Origin: Pseudovibrio sp. Alg231-02 | GTDB lineage: Bacteria > Pseudomonadota > Alphaproteobacteria > Rhizobiales > Stappiaceae | NCBI RefSeq assembly: GCF_900143565.1 | Contig: NZ_FREX01000003.1 | Span: 124,001 to 188,000 of the forward strand | DNA: 64,000 nt | Direction: 5' to 3' | In this document: one piece after another, positions 36,163 to 45,560 of the stretch | How the letters are laid out: each line of letters begins with the position of its first letter | How positions within the stretch are numbered: the first letter of the stretch is position 1 | The notes under the pieces: generated by a model | Told to the model about the DNA's origin: nothing | Databases searched by the model: none | The model's input: the letters and a program-made list of their open reading frames with translations, nothing else | Translations under genes and position numbers: made by a program

Positions 36163-37916
36163 TATGCTGCTCCTCGTTTGGCAGGAGCTTTAATTGCTGC
36201 TTTTTGCGGGACTTGCTGAGTTTGAACCGGGGTTACAAGTTGCTTCATAACCTCATCTCGCGGACCAAAGGCAGCTTGTCGGCCATCATTGAGCACAAGC
36301 ACCTTATTAACCGCCGCAATCGCACTTGGGCGGTGGGCAATGACAATGACGATCTTACCCCGGCCCCGCATCAGTTTGATCGCATGGGTCAGGCAGGCTT
36401 CACCTTCAGAATCCAGGTTGGAGTTAGGCTCATCCAGAACGATGAGGAAAGGCTCACCATACATGGCACGGGCGAGGGCGATGCGCTGACGTTGGCCGCC
36501 AGATAAGGCATAACCACCACTACCGATAATCGTGTTGTAACCATCCGGCAGGCCCGTGATGAACTCATGGATACTGGCAATTTTCGCAGCTTCGATGACA
36601 TCATCAGGGTTTACGTCTTCCTTGAACCGGGAAATATTCTCCGCAACCGTGCCATCAAACAATTGAATGTCCTGCGGCAAGAAGCCCACAAATTCACCGA
36701 TACGCTCCGACGTCCATTGATCAAGCTCTGAGCCATCAAACCGGATTGATCCTGTCAGCGCATTGGTGATGCCGACAATCGAGCGGGACAGTGTTGACTT
36801 GCCAGAACCGGACTTGCCAATCACGCCAAGGCCTTCGCCAGCTGCAAGACTAAATGAGATGCCTTGCACGATTGGCTGGCGGATACCGACCGGGCCACAT
36901 GCCACACTGTCCAGATCAACTTTCTGATGCGGAAGGGGCAGCTCCATCACGTTGTTGGTGTCATCTTTATTTTCGACGACCTTGCGCAAACGGGCGAGGC
37001 CCTGTCGTGCAGCCAGAAAACCTTTCCATTGGGAAACTGCTTGCTCAACAGGGGCCAAGGCACGGGAAGACATGATTGAAGAGGCGATCATGACACCAGA
37101 GGTGACCTCCTGCTGGATAACCAGCCATGCACCCATGCCAAGCATGGCGGACTGCAAGATGAAGCGGAAGGTTTTGACGGCTGTTGAGAAAAAGGCAGCT
37201 CGGTCGCCCGCTTTGCGCTGCTTGACCAAGTAGGCATCATTGCCCTTGTGCCATCTGTTCTTCATCGTTTCCATCATGCCCATTGCCTGAATGACTTCAG
37301 CATTGGAACGACTGGCTTCAACGATGGCAGAGCGGCGGTTTGTTTCGGCTGCAGCCTCGCTTGAAGGTCTGCGGGAGGTAAGTTCATTTACTCCAACGAG
37401 CGCACAGATGATCAATGCCCCACCGATTGCCATCATGCCAAGATAGGGATGGAAGAGGTACACGATACCGAAATAGAGTGGCATCCACGGCAAGTCGAAG
37501 ATGGCAGCAGGGCCTGGGCCTGAAAGGAAACTGCGCACCTGATCCAGATCCTGAACCGGGCGCATCTTTGCACCTTTGGGGCCGAGAATAAGCGGTAGGC
37601 TCGTTGAGATTTCGTAGGAAACACCAGAGAGCTGGGCATCTACACGTTGCCCAAGACGGGACAAAACACGACTGCGAAGTGTTTCCAGAATTCCATAGAA
37701 AAGGAAAAGGACGCCAACAAGGGTTGCTAAAACGACAAGCGTTGGGACCGACCCACTCGCCAGCACGCGGTCATAGACCTGCAGCATAAAGAGTGGTCCT
37801 GTCAGCATCAAAATATTCAACAGCATGCTGACGCCACCAATTCCAACCAGTGCGGACCTTAGAGATCTGAATGCACTGGTGATTACAGATTCTTTCTGTC
37901 GTTGGCTGCCGGGCAT
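36162..37916 (-). CDS. Type I secretion ABC transporter (PrtD/HlyB-like)
   Basis: A 584-residue half transporter. ATG at 37916 is preferred over a TTG five codons upstream. The N-terminal half is the exporter membrane domain, starting SAFRSLRSALVGIGGVSMLL and with no C39 peptidase-like domain; the C-terminal half is the ATPase with GKSGSGKS, LSGGQRQRIALARAM and LIVLDEPNSNLD. This matches PrtD-type exporters for substrates with C-terminal secretion signals. It lies just after the large repeat protein gene, its probable substrate. Confidence 0.92.
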   Translation of the reverse strand: MPGSQRQKESVITSAFRSLRSALVGIGGVSMLLNILMLTGPLFMLQVYDRVLASGSVPTLVVLATLVGVLFLFYGILETLRSRVLSRLGQRVDAQLSGVSYEISTSLPLILGPKGAKMRPVQDLDQVRSFLSGPGPAAIFDLPWMPLYFGIVYLFHPYLGMMAIGGALIICALVGVNELTSRRPSSEAAAETNRRSAIVEASRSNAEVIQAMGMMETMKNRWHKGNDAYLVKQRKAGDRAAFFSTAVKTFRFILQSAMLGMGAWLVIQQEVTSGVMIASSIMSSRALAPVEQAVSQWKGFLAARQGLARLRKVVENKDDTNNVMELPLPHQKVDLDSVACGPVGIRQPIVQGISFSLAAGEGLGVIGKSGSGKSTLSRSIVGITNALTGSIRFDGSELDQWTSERIGEFVGFLPQDIQLFDGTVAENISRFKEDVNPDDVIEAAKIASIHEFITGLPDGYNTIIGSGGYALSGGQRQRIALARAMYGEPFLIVLDEPNSNLDSEGEACLTHAIKLMRGRGKIVIVIAHRPSAIAAVNKVLVLNDGRQAAFGPRDEVMKQLVTPVQTQQVPQKAAIKAPAKRGAA

Positions 37917-37958
37917 AAGCTTTTCTCTCAATTGCTTCGGGAATTAAAGCAAGAAACC

Positions 37959-37982
37959 CCCTCCCGGTAATGACCGGGAGGG
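37959..37982 (-). terminator. Hairpin between secreted-protein gene and its exporter
   Basis: A perfect 10-base-pair stem (CCCTCCCGGT/ACCGGGAGGG) with loop AATG, followed on the minus strand by TTTCTTGCTTT. It sits 26 bases after the substrate gene stop. It probably terminates most transcripts, so the exporter is made in smaller amounts than the substrate. Confidence 0.7.
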
Positions 37983-38008
37983 AGCAGTTCTTTTCGTTAG
38001 CTCATCGA

Positions 38009-41000
38009 TCAGATCAAGTTATCGTCCTGATTGACCGAATGCATCTGATCTACAACACCGCCTTCTTCAGTTACGATGGTGTTGAAGTCGTCAGCTTCGA
38101 AGTTCTCCGCAGAGAGGTCTTCTACGCTGATGCCGTTCAAGGTGTAGGTGTGACCACCGTTATCCAGAACCTCGATCACAACACTGTTGTTCTCTTCCGT
38201 GATCTGAACCTGTGATGCATTCAGATTACCGAAATCAATGGTGTCGGTAGCAGGGTCGAAGTTTGTGATGACTTCTTCTGATGCCCAATCCCAATTGATC
38301 TGAACGGTATCGCCTCCGATTGCTCCATTGCCATTGGCCGCAGCTGCAAGAGCTGGTTCAGGAGCATTCTGAGCTTCACGAGGTCCAGTTTCCTGTTCAG
38401 CTTCCTGAGCAGAAGCGGCAACCGCATCATCGTCTCTGTCATTGGAAGCAGCTGCTTCCTGTGCAGTGGTTGATGCTTCAGGAGCCTCTGGAATGTAGGT
38501 AGAGTCTACACTTTCAGCTTCGGACTGAGTTCCCACATCTGCCAGATTGTCAGCATTTGACAGGAAGTCATCAATCTTAGCCTGAGCAGCTGCATCATTT
38601 GCGATGATGCTGTTTGCTGTCAGATCAGCTACGACAATGCCAACCAGCAGAAGTGACCGACCACCGTTACCCGGCAGAGTGAACAACACACCATTGTCGG
38701 TCTGTTCCACTTCGAACTGGCCGCCGCCAATCCAACCGATGTTCACGGTATCCTGTTCCGGATTGAAGTTTGCGACTTCTTCCTGCTTGCCCCACTGCCA
38801 ATCCAGTGTGAACTCACGAGGTGAACCATCGCCCGGATCAACTGGGTCAACCGGATCCACTGGATCTACAGGATCGACCGGGTCAGGATCTGGGGTTGGG
38901 TCTGGGTCCGGAGTTGGATCTGGATCCGGAGTTGGGTCGACAGGTGGCTGTGAACCTTCACCGCTGAGCAGATCAAGGATTTCCTGCAATGTAGATGGAT
39001 CTTTAATGTCGAAGTTATCGGCATTCAGATCCTCAAGGAACACACCTTCCAGCAGGAGGGTTTGTCCACCATTTGAAGGCAGGGAGATCACGAGACCGTC
39101 TTCAGATTCTGTGAAGCTGATCTGGTCTGCACTGATCCAACCAATACTGATCTTATGTTCCGCTGGGTTGAAGTCGGTGATAACGCTGTTTTCACCCCAA
39201 GCCCATGTGAACACGACCACACCATCACCAGGAACCTGACCTGGAGTGCCTGTACCCGGATCAACTGGGTCAACCGGATCGACTGGATCAACTGGATCAA
39301 CTGGGTCCGGATCTGGATCAGTTGGGTCGACTGGGTCAACCGGATCGGTTGGGCCGAAGTCACCCGGTCTGGTCTGGTGGCCATCCGTTGTGTCGCCAGC
39401 TGGCGCTTCCGGAGTCAACAGGCCTTCACGGCTAACGAGGGTCACGTCACCCTGATCAAATCCGAATGGAACTTCAAGGTTATCTTCCATAACCTGATCG
39501 AAGTGGAATTCCAGCTGACCTGGAACCAGATCATCAAGAGAAATGCCTTCGAACAGGAAGCTCTGACCACTTGGCAGAGTAGAGATCAGCAGGCCGTCGT
39601 CGGTTTCTTCAACGCTCAGACGCTCACGTGTACCGTAGTACAGGAAGCTGATCTTCATGGATGATGGGTCAAAGTCAGAGATAACTTCGTGTACGCCGTA
39701 CTCATGAGACCGGATGTAGACTGTGTCGTCTTCGCGAGGGCCCACGCCTTGTTCCCAAGAGACCACGCCACCAAGATCTTGACGGAGGTGTTCATTACCG
39801 ACCACTCCGAAGTCTGAGATGTCGACATCCTGGAAGGTGACGCCCTGCACGATTTGTGCAGAAGAGCTCCACGGGCTGTCGAGAACAATTTCACCAGCAG
39901 GAGACTTGGTCACGATGAGGCCGTGAACAGATGTTCCGCCGAAGTCCAGCTCGTCCCGATCAGGGTCAAAGCCAACGATATCGTCTGCGTTTACGTCAGC
40001 GCGGAACTTGGAACCACCTTCATCGGTCGTGCCGGTGACTGTTGGTGGGTTTGAACCGTCGTTGTCGTAAACAAGCTCGTATCCGCCGCCCTGACTTGGG
40101 TCTGGCACTTCAACGGTCTCACCAATGGCAGAGACAACTTCGTTGAACGCAGACTGGTCTGCGACAGAGAAGTTTGCCAAAGACAGATCGGAGAGTGTCA
40201 CACCCTGGAAGATGGTGGTGGACATGATGTTACCGAACTGATCAGTGATCACGATGCGGACTGTTTGTCCGAGTGCGTCGCCGCTTTCCTCGAAGATTTC
40301 AAACTGTTCGCCAGTCACACCTTCCAGAATATGGATCATGTCAGAGGATGGATCGAAGTCTGCGATGACCTGAGACTCACTGTCCAGACCGAGCATATAC
40401 ATGTCGCCAGTATGGCCACCATGCCCATCATCGCCATCGCCTGGATCAACCGGGTCGACAGGATCTACCGGGTCAACGGGATCAACCGGATCCACAGGGT
40501 CTACCGGATCAACAGGATCTGTTGGTTCTTCAGGCTGAGTGTTTCCGCCAACAAGGTCTCTGATCAATTCAGCTGCTGATGCATCCTGAATGGAGAAGTT
40601 TGCCAGTGTCAGGTCAGCAAGTGCAACCCCGGCCAGGAGCAGCGTCTGCCCGCCATTGGACGGAATAGAGAAGAGCACACCGTCTGGTGTCTCGGTTACT
40701 TCGAGCTGGTCAGCACTGATCCAGTCAACGAAGATCACGCCATCTTCTGTATCGAAGTCGTTGACGACTTCCTGTTCACCATAGGACCATGTGACAACCA
40801 CATCGGCATCTTCTTTTGGAACACCAACGCCTGGCAGAGTGCCGTTCAGGCCTTCTTCGCCAGTCAGACGATCCTGGAAGTAGTCGATTGCTTCATCAAC
40901 AGTTGGGCTTTCAAAGCCGCCAAACTGCTCAACATACTGCAGAATTGAGGTGCCGTATTCATCCTGAGAAACGTTGCCGCCCTGCAGGAGAGCAAGTGTA

Positions 41001-41572
41001 CCGTATGCGCCACGCAAGTGGGCAGCAGCCAAAATACCCGTCAGTGTGAGGGTTACGCTGACTTCCTGACCGTTCTGCTCGTAGGTAAAGTCCTGTCCAA
41101 TAAAGTCGTCCAGTGACTGGCCGCTGTTGGACAATCCGTTTTCGATAATCTGGAGATTGAAGCCAAATGCTTCCTGAATGGCAACTTCCTGTGCTTCAGG
41201 AGTCATAAACTCTTCTAGTGAGTCGACGCCGTTTTTACCGGTCCAGGTACCATCCCAAGTGTTAGTGGATGCGCCGTTGCCGTAAAAGACATCATCATCA
41301 TAGTAGCCCAGATCGATAAGCAGAGCTTCACCGAACTGGTAGCCGACGAACCCAAGTGAGTTGGTGGAGCGATAAGACATCGCACTCCATTGGTCGTCGT
41401 TCAGATCCCCCCAACTGTCATACTCTGGAAAGAAGTCTTGCACCGGACCGCCTGCCCATTCAGTGAGCTGCCAATCCTGAATTCTGCCGTCGTTGTATCT
41501 TTCGCGATCCCAACCGGATTCGAAAGCCCGCAATGCGTCACGGAATTCGTCATATGTGCCACGATAGTCCAT
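38009..41572 (-). CDS. Large cysteine-free modular protein, probable type I secretion substrate
   Basis: A 1187-residue acidic protein with no Cys and no N-terminal signal peptide. Residues 1-110 contain RAFESGWDRERYN and later NSLGFVGYQFGEALLIDLGYY, resembling a lysozyme or transglycosylase-like fold with Glu in FESG as candidate catalytic residue. Then seven related beta modules of roughly 75-95 residues recur (for example VVNDFDTEDGVIFVDWISAD and LLLEGVFLEDLNADNF), separated by Val-Asp-Pro or Asp-Pro-Thr linkers. RTX nonapeptides (GGxGxDxUx) are absent. The C-terminus (about 50 residues, ending NQDDNLI) would carry the secretion signal. The adjacent ABC exporter and adaptor support secretion; the role may be in adhesion or wall hydrolysis. 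It is not a close match to any family I can name. Confidence 0.82.
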   Translation of the reverse strand: MDYRGTYDEFRDALRAFESGWDRERYNDGRIQDWQLTEWAGGPVQDFFPEYDSWGDLNDDQWSAMSYRSTNSLGFVGYQFGEALLIDLGYYDDDVFYGNGASTNTWDGTWTGKNGVDSLEEFMTPEAQEVAIQEAFGFNLQIIENGLSNSGQSLDDFIGQDFTYEQNGQEVSVTLTLTGILAAAHLRGAYGTLALLQGGNVSQDEYGTSILQYVEQFGGFESPTVDEAIDYFQDRLTGEEGLNGTLPGVGVPKEDADVVVTWSYGEQEVVNDFDTEDGVIFVDWISADQLEVTETPDGVLFSIPSNGGQTLLLAGVALADLTLANFSIQDASAAELIRDLVGGNTQPEEPTDPVDPVDPVDPVDPVDPVDPVDPVDPGDGDDGHGGHTGDMYMLGLDSESQVIADFDPSSDMIHILEGVTGEQFEIFEESGDALGQTVRIVITDQFGNIMSTTIFQGVTLSDLSLANFSVADQSAFNEVVSAIGETVEVPDPSQGGGYELVYDNDGSNPPTVTGTTDEGGSKFRADVNADDIVGFDPDRDELDFGGTSVHGLIVTKSPAGEIVLDSPWSSSAQIVQGVTFQDVDISDFGVVGNEHLRQDLGGVVSWEQGVGPREDDTVYIRSHEYGVHEVISDFDPSSMKISFLYYGTRERLSVEETDDGLLISTLPSGQSFLFEGISLDDLVPGQLEFHFDQVMEDNLEVPFGFDQGDVTLVSREGLLTPEAPAGDTTDGHQTRPGDFGPTDPVDPVDPTDPDPDPVDPVDPVDPVDPVDPGTGTPGQVPGDGVVVFTWAWGENSVITDFNPAEHKISIGWISADQISFTESEDGLVISLPSNGGQTLLLEGVFLEDLNADNFDIKDPSTLQEILDLLSGEGSQPPVDPTPDPDPTPDPDPTPDPDPVDPVDPVDPVDPVDPGDGSPREFTLDWQWGKQEEVANFNPEQDTVNIGWIGGGQFEVEQTDNGVLFTLPGNGGRSLLLVGIVVADLTANSIIANDAAAQAKIDDFLSNADNLADVGTQSEAESVDSTYIPEAPEASTTAQEAAASNDRDDDAVAASAQEAEQETGPREAQNAPEPALAAAANGNGAIGGDTVQINWDWASEEVITNFDPATDTIDFGNLNASQVQITEENNSVVIEVLDNGGHTYTLNGISVEDLSAENFEADDFNTIVTEEGGVVDQMHSVNQDDNLI
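38828..38943. repeat. Asp-Pro linker repeat, block 1
   Basis: In-frame short repeats of the form GGATCNACNGG(G/A)TC encode a (Val-Asp-Pro)n and (Asp-Pro-Thr-Pro)n linker between modules 5 and 6 of the large secreted protein. Near-identical 9- and 18-base units make it prone to replication slippage. Confidence 0.85.
39253..39352. repeat. Asp-Pro linker repeat, block 2
   Basis: A second block of 9-base units (encoding Val-Asp-Pro, with one Asp-Pro-Asp stretch) forms the linker between modules 4 and 5 of the large secreted protein. The protein reading is PTDPVDPVDPTDPD and onwards. Confidence 0.85.
40437..40528. repeat. Asp-Pro linker repeat, block 3
   Basis: The longest uninterrupted Val-Asp-Pro run, seven units after Thr-Asp-Pro, lies between modules 1 and 2 of the large secreted protein. 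Units differ at third codon positions but keep the 9-base period. Confidence 0.87.
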
Positions 41573-42197
41573 TGTATTCCCTCAGTTTTTATTGAGAGGT
41601 CCCAGACAACTCCGAAATTAAAGGAGCAAGCCGAATTGCTAAGGTCCGGAAGGCTCACCGAGCCGCTCTCGTTAAAAACGAACGTTGATGCGATCTGACT
41701 GCAATTTTGATCTTTGCGTTTCCAACAGCGCATTGTTTGCAGTGCATCTGATCGCTTCCGCGTTCGACGAGGCTGATTTTTCTGGAAATTGGGGCCAAAT
41801 TTCGAAAGAAAAATGGAGTATTTATTACAGACGAATTTAAAAAAATCTCTGCGATTCAATGTTTTACATCACAGAATACCGTTTTTAGAATCTAACGATT
41901 CTGTTTTCTCTCAGTATTTCCGCGGCTTAACGATTCTATTGATTTAGAAAGATCTTTGGTATTTTATTGGCGTTTAAGGTGCCTTATTTGCCTTATTTGG
42001 CTTGTATTACTTTAGGATATGTACCTACACATTCTTGTGAATTATGCGGATATCACAGGTGCTGAACGCACTATCAGGCTTCCGACTCAAAGTGCCTAAA
42101 CAATCCCTAAAATTCTACCCGCATACATTGCTGATTTTAGTGATCGGCATTTGCCCCCAAAATGAGAATGGTGACTAGTTCATTCTGGGAGGAAGCT
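41573..42197. other. Long AT-rich intergenic region
   Basis: 625 bases upstream of both the large secreted protein gene (left) and a small membrane protein gene (right). I see no gene. TAACGATTCT occurs twice (about 41895 and 41928), and a 10-base unit related to GCCTTATTTG is tandem near 41980. It probably holds an elaborate promoter for the secreted protein. Confidence 0.45.
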
Positions 42198-42413
42198 ATG
42201 GCCACGATCGCTATAAGCATGGCTTTGGCTCTGTGCTTTACGTCCATTGCCCTTTTGTTTCTTGCCGTAAAAAACAGGTGGTCTGCCCGCTACAGGGTTC
42301 TCAGGCGCAAAGTACCGATCAAAGGTGAGTTTTCCCTCCACCCGCTTAATCTCATTCGTGAAGAAGAAGAGAAGATCGAGAAAGAGCGCCTTAAGCGGCG
42401 GGACGATCTTTAA
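42198..42413 (+). CDS. Small single-span membrane protein
   Basis: A 71-residue protein. ATG at 42198 is chosen because GGGAGG stands 6 bases upstream; an ATG at 42162 would add 12 residues without a site. Residues 2-23 (ATIAISMALALCFTSIALLF) form one membrane helix, followed by a basic and then Glu/Lys-rich tail (REEEEKIEKERLKRRDD). It has no recognisable family. It is convergent with hmuV. Confidence 0.6.
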   Translation: MATIAISMALALCFTSIALLFLAVKNRWSARYRVLRRKVPIKGEFSLHPLNLIREEEEKIEKERLKRRDDL

Positions 42414-42505
42414 GGGCGCTTACGCTGCTTCTGTATAGTCAGAACAGCAAACGACCTGGGTTGCCCATCCAGGAACGCAGGCCGCAACGCGTGATTATGC
42501 TGTAC

Positions 42506-43318
42506 TTAGGACGGACGTAGCTCTGACCAGGATTTGCCGAGGTTCTGACCTTTTGCCAGATGGCCCCACTTGGTTTCCAGCATGCGGTCATCAAGGTGGT
42601 AGACCGAGCGGAGCAGGTCGGTTGTTACAACATCCTGCGGCGTGCCGTGCGCAACCAGATTGCCGTGGTTCAGCACAAAGATCTTGTCGGCATAGACGCA
42701 GGCCAGATCGATATCATGAAGGACTGCGATAACACCGCCGCCTTCATTCGCGTATTTGCGGCCTGTCTCCAGTACGTCGATCTGGTGCTTTAGATCCAAA
42801 CTCGCAGTCGGCTCATCCAGAAACAGATAGTTGGCACGGCCATTTTGTCTTGGTTCCCAAACCTGACAAAGCACACGAGCCAAATGAACACGCTGTTTTT
42901 CGCCGCCAGACAGTTCCTGATAGTACCTGTTCAGGTAGGACGTGAGGCCGACACGATCCAGAGCTTCCAGAACGCGTGGACGTAGTTGCTTTGCGCTTAG
43001 GCCATGACTGCCGGAGACCAGACCCAGCATAACAACCTCTTCAACAGAGAACGGAAAGGACAGCTGCGAGCTTTGAGGCAACACCGCACGGCGGCTTGCA
43101 AGCTCGACTGCGGGGACTGACCAGATAGACGTTCCATCCAGCATTACGTCGCCTTCTGATGGCGACAAATCACCCGTCAGGCATTTGAGAAGCGTCGACT
43201 TGCCGGCGCCATTGGGGCCGATGATTACTGTCAGTTCTCCCGGACAACTGCGGAAGTAGATGTCTCGGAGAAGTTTTTTTGTGCCAACGCTAACCGTGAT
43301 GTTTATTGCCTCAAGCAT
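42506..43318 (-). CDS. hmuV: Heme ABC transporter ATP-binding protein
   Basis: A 270-residue ATPase of the HmuV/BtuD-like class. Walker A is GPNGAGKS, the signature LSGGEKQRVHLARVL, Walker B YLFLDEPTASLD and the switch VLHDIDLA. It lies 9 bases after hmuU and ends the heme-import operon. Energises transfer of heme across the inner membrane with HmuU. Confidence 0.93.
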   Translation of the reverse strand: MLEAINITVSVGTKKLLRDIYFRSCPGELTVIIGPNGAGKSTLLKCLTGDLSPSEGDVMLDGTSIWSVPAVELASRRAVLPQSSQLSFPFSVEEVVMLGLVSGSHGLSAKQLRPRVLEALDRVGLTSYLNRYYQELSGGEKQRVHLARVLCQVWEPRQNGRANYLFLDEPTASLDLKHQIDVLETGRKYANEGGGVIAVLHDIDLACVYADKIFVLNHGNLVAHGTPQDVVTTDLLRSVYHLDDRMLETKWGHLAKGQNLGKSWSELRPS

Positions 43319-43327
43319 CTGGAATCC

Positions 43328-44431
43328 TCACAATTGGACTTGGTTTTTGCGGCCAAGCAGGATGGAAAGGAACACAGGTGCGCCAATAATTGCCGTGATG
43401 ATGCCGATTGGCAGTTCAGCAGGCGCGACCACCGTTCTGGCAACAACATCAGCGGCAACCAGTAAGGATGCACCGAGCAATGCACAGGATGGCAGGAGGA
43501 AGCGGTGGTCTGGTCCAATGAGCAGTCTCAAGACGTGGGGCACAACAATCCCGACAAAGCCAATTGCACCAGCCGCCGCAACAGAGGCTCCGGTTGCACC
43601 CGCAACCAGAATAATAATCAAACGTTTGAGGTGTTGTGTGTTGAACCCCAGATGAAAGGCTTCAGCTTCACCCAACAGAAATGCATTCAAACCCTTTGCA
43701 ATGAATGGGAGAGAAACGAGCACAGCCAGAGCAAAAGGAAGTGTGGACCAGACTCTTGGCCATGTGGAACTTCCCAGTCCGCCCATGCCCCAGAATGTCA
43801 GGTCTCTGAGTTCTTCGTCTGTGCTACCGAAAACGAGAAACCCTGTGACAGCACCAGATAATGCGCCAAGCGCAATGCCTGCCAGCAACATGGTCGCGAT
43901 GGAGGTTTGACCTCGACGGGTTGCGACTTTGTAGAGCAGGGCGGTTGTTGCAGCACCGCCGACAAAAGCGCCCCATGGGAGGAGGTAGACCGAATAGTCA
44001 TCCAAAATCCATGCAGGCAGACCGGAAGACAGAGTGATCACGCAGACTGCGGCGAGGGCAGCACCTGATGAAACTCCCACCAAACCCGGATCAGCAAGGG
44101 GGTTTCGGAACAAGCCTTGCATCATCGCACCGGAGGCAGCAAGAGAGGCGCCGACAAGACATCCAAGTACCGTTCTTGGCATACGAATATCCATCAGAAC
44201 GACTTTGTCTCGGAGCGTGAGTGCGGTTTCATCACCGAAGAGCCAGTAGTTAATTGCACCGAGGATATGTGAGACCGATACCTCAGTTGGCCCAACAGCC
44301 AGCGATACGAAGCAGACCACCAAAAGCAACAGGGTTAGTGCCTTAACGGCGTACTGCTGGCAGATTTCTCTGCTTGTTCTTGCATGGGTTACTGGTGACT
44401 TGAACGCCTCAGACAGTGTCATCTCACTCAT
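43328..44431 (-). CDS. hmuU: Heme ABC transporter permease
   Basis: A 367-residue FecCD-family permease with about ten membrane helices. Typical motifs are DIRMPRTVLGCLVGASLAASG, the Gly-rich QGLFRNPLADPGLVGVSSGA, and the C-terminal GFVGIVVPHVLRLLIGPDHR and RTVVAPAELPIGIITAIIGAP. The first 38 residues are a longer cytoplasmic extension than usual. The gene starts 12 bases after hmuT. Confidence 0.93.
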   Translation of the reverse strand: MSEMTLSEAFKSPVTHARTSREICQQYAVKALTLLLLVVCFVSLAVGPTEVSVSHILGAINYWLFGDETALTLRDKVVLMDIRMPRTVLGCLVGASLAASGAMMQGLFRNPLADPGLVGVSSGAALAAVCVITLSSGLPAWILDDYSVYLLPWGAFVGGAATTALLYKVATRRGQTSIATMLLAGIALGALSGAVTGFLVFGSTDEELRDLTFWGMGGLGSSTWPRVWSTLPFALAVLVSLPFIAKGLNAFLLGEAEAFHLGFNTQHLKRLIIILVAGATGASVAAAGAIGFVGIVVPHVLRLLIGPDHRFLLPSCALLGASLLVAADVVARTVVAPAELPIGIITAIIGAPVFLSILLGRKNQVQL

Positions 44432-44443
44432 GGCCGCCTGACC

Positions 44444-45370
44444 TCACGATTTTACGTCAGATTTAGCTGTGATTTTCACAAAGCGATCGCTCAGGTCGCG
44501 AAGGGCTTGCGCTGTGCGAGGGCCGAAGCCGAGGAGATAGACGCCGTCCATGACGATGAGGTTGCCGTTTAGGCCTGCAGGGGTGAGGTTGAAACCCTGT
44601 TCTTTGAGAATTTCTGATTGGTCGCTTGAGCCCGGACGAGACATCATCATCACAACATCAGGAGCCGCTGCAATCAGCGCTTCTTTAGAGACCGGTTTGT
44701 AGCCGCGCAGGTTTGCAAACACGTTGGTTGCACCAGCCAGTCCGATTACGGCATGAGCCCCTGTTTCGCGGCCTGCGACCAGCGGTTTTCCGCCTCCTTC
44801 AGAGATGACAAAGACAACTTTGAGCGGTTTTGCTTGCTGATGTGCGTAGGCTATTGCCTCATCAAGATCTGCTTTGACCTTTGCTTTCAGCGCTTTTGTT
44901 TCCTCTGGAAGCTGCAATGCGGTTCCGACCACATCAATCTTCTCAAGAATGCCTTCCGGGGAATAAACCTCTTTCACTTCCGTCAGCTTGATAGAAGCAG
45001 CTTTGAGGACATCAACCGCTGTTGATGGGCCAGAACCTTCCATCATGAGGATATGATCCGGATTGGTTGCGAGCACGCCTTCTGCGCTGAGAGCTCTCAT
45101 GTAGCCCACGTTGGGAAGCTTTGTTGCCTCCTCGGGATAGAGACTTGTGGTGTCGACAGCGGCCAACCGATCCTGAGCTTCCAGTGCGTAGACAATTTCT
45201 GTCAGAGATGAGCCAATTGAGATAATGCGCTGATCATTTTGTGTGCCCTCAGCCTGGACCTGACCGATGAACATTCCAAAGAACAAGCTCAGGAGCGCTG
45301 CGGCCACATAAGGAAGCATGAGAGAAAATGAATCGAGGGCTCTGGTTAGAACACGCATGGTAGCACCCAT
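44444..45370 (-). CDS. hmuT: Periplasmic heme-binding protein
   Basis: A 308-residue periplasmic binding protein of the HmuT type (class III). A signal peptide or anchor covers residues 1-41 (LMLPYVAAALLSLFFGMFIG then VQAEG). RIISIGSSLTEIVYALEAQD and DTTSLYPEEATKLPNVGYMR are family hallmarks; the Tyr in the latter is the expected heme ligand region. No strong ribosome binding site precedes either ATG (45370 or 45358), so the start is uncertain. First gene of hmuTUV; upstream RirA-like boxes suggest induction by iron limitation. No TonB-dependent receptor is in the window. Confidence 0.92.
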   Translation of the reverse strand: MGATMRVLTRALDSFSLMLPYVAAALLSLFFGMFIGQVQAEGTQNDQRIISIGSSLTEIVYALEAQDRLAAVDTTSLYPEEATKLPNVGYMRALSAEGVLATNPDHILMMEGSGPSTAVDVLKAASIKLTEVKEVYSPEGILEKIDVVGTALQLPEETKALKAKVKADLDEAIAYAHQQAKPLKVVFVISEGGGKPLVAGRETGAHAVIGLAGATNVFANLRGYKPVSKEALIAAAPDVVMMMSRPGSSDQSEILKEQGFNLTPAGLNGNLIVMDGVYLLGFGPRTAQALRDLSDRFVKITAKSDVKS

Positions 45371-45460
45371 TTGAGAGGAGGTATTTCATTCCTTCGGGCA
45401 TGAGTGGCTTCTGGCTTCCCAAATTCGCCCAGTTTGTAAAACGCTATCTTTCAAAATAAC

Positions 45461-45477
45461 ATGAGTGAAATACTCAT
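45461..45477. promoter_or_regulatory. RirA-type IRO box 1 (candidate)
   Basis: ATGAGTGAAATACTCAT is a 17-base inverted repeat with perfect six-base arms and fits TGA-N9-TCA. It is 91 bases upstream of the hmuT start and well placed to control hmuTUV. Confidence 0.6.
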
Positions 45478-45545
45478 ATTTATATATCGGGTCAATCTCT
45501 AAATTGAGCTGGGAAGGAAGACAGGCAAATATAAGAAATAATACT

Positions 45546-45560
45546 TGACTATTAAATTCA
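45546..45560. promoter_or_regulatory. RirA-type IRO box 2 (candidate)
   Basis: TGACTATTAAATTCA fits TGA-N9-TCA and lies 70 bases beyond the first box toward the monooxygenase gene. It is less symmetric; the pattern is short enough to occur by chance, so support is moderate. Confidence 0.45.

Noticed and set aside
38604-39239. A 211-codon plus-strand frame full of Gly-Ser-Thr repeats
   Set aside because: It is the antisense shadow of the Asp-Pro repeat DNA of the large secreted protein; low-complexity codons create long frames in several phases.
38009-41572. Calling the large protein an RTX toxin
   Set aside because: No GGxGxDxUx nonapeptide repeat is present; only the exporter context suggests type I secretion.
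42430-42505. Possible small RNA with a CCTGG/CCAGG hairpin between the small membrane protein and hmuV
   Set aside because: The stem is short and the sequence does not match the 4.5S, 6S or other conserved RNAs I can recognise.
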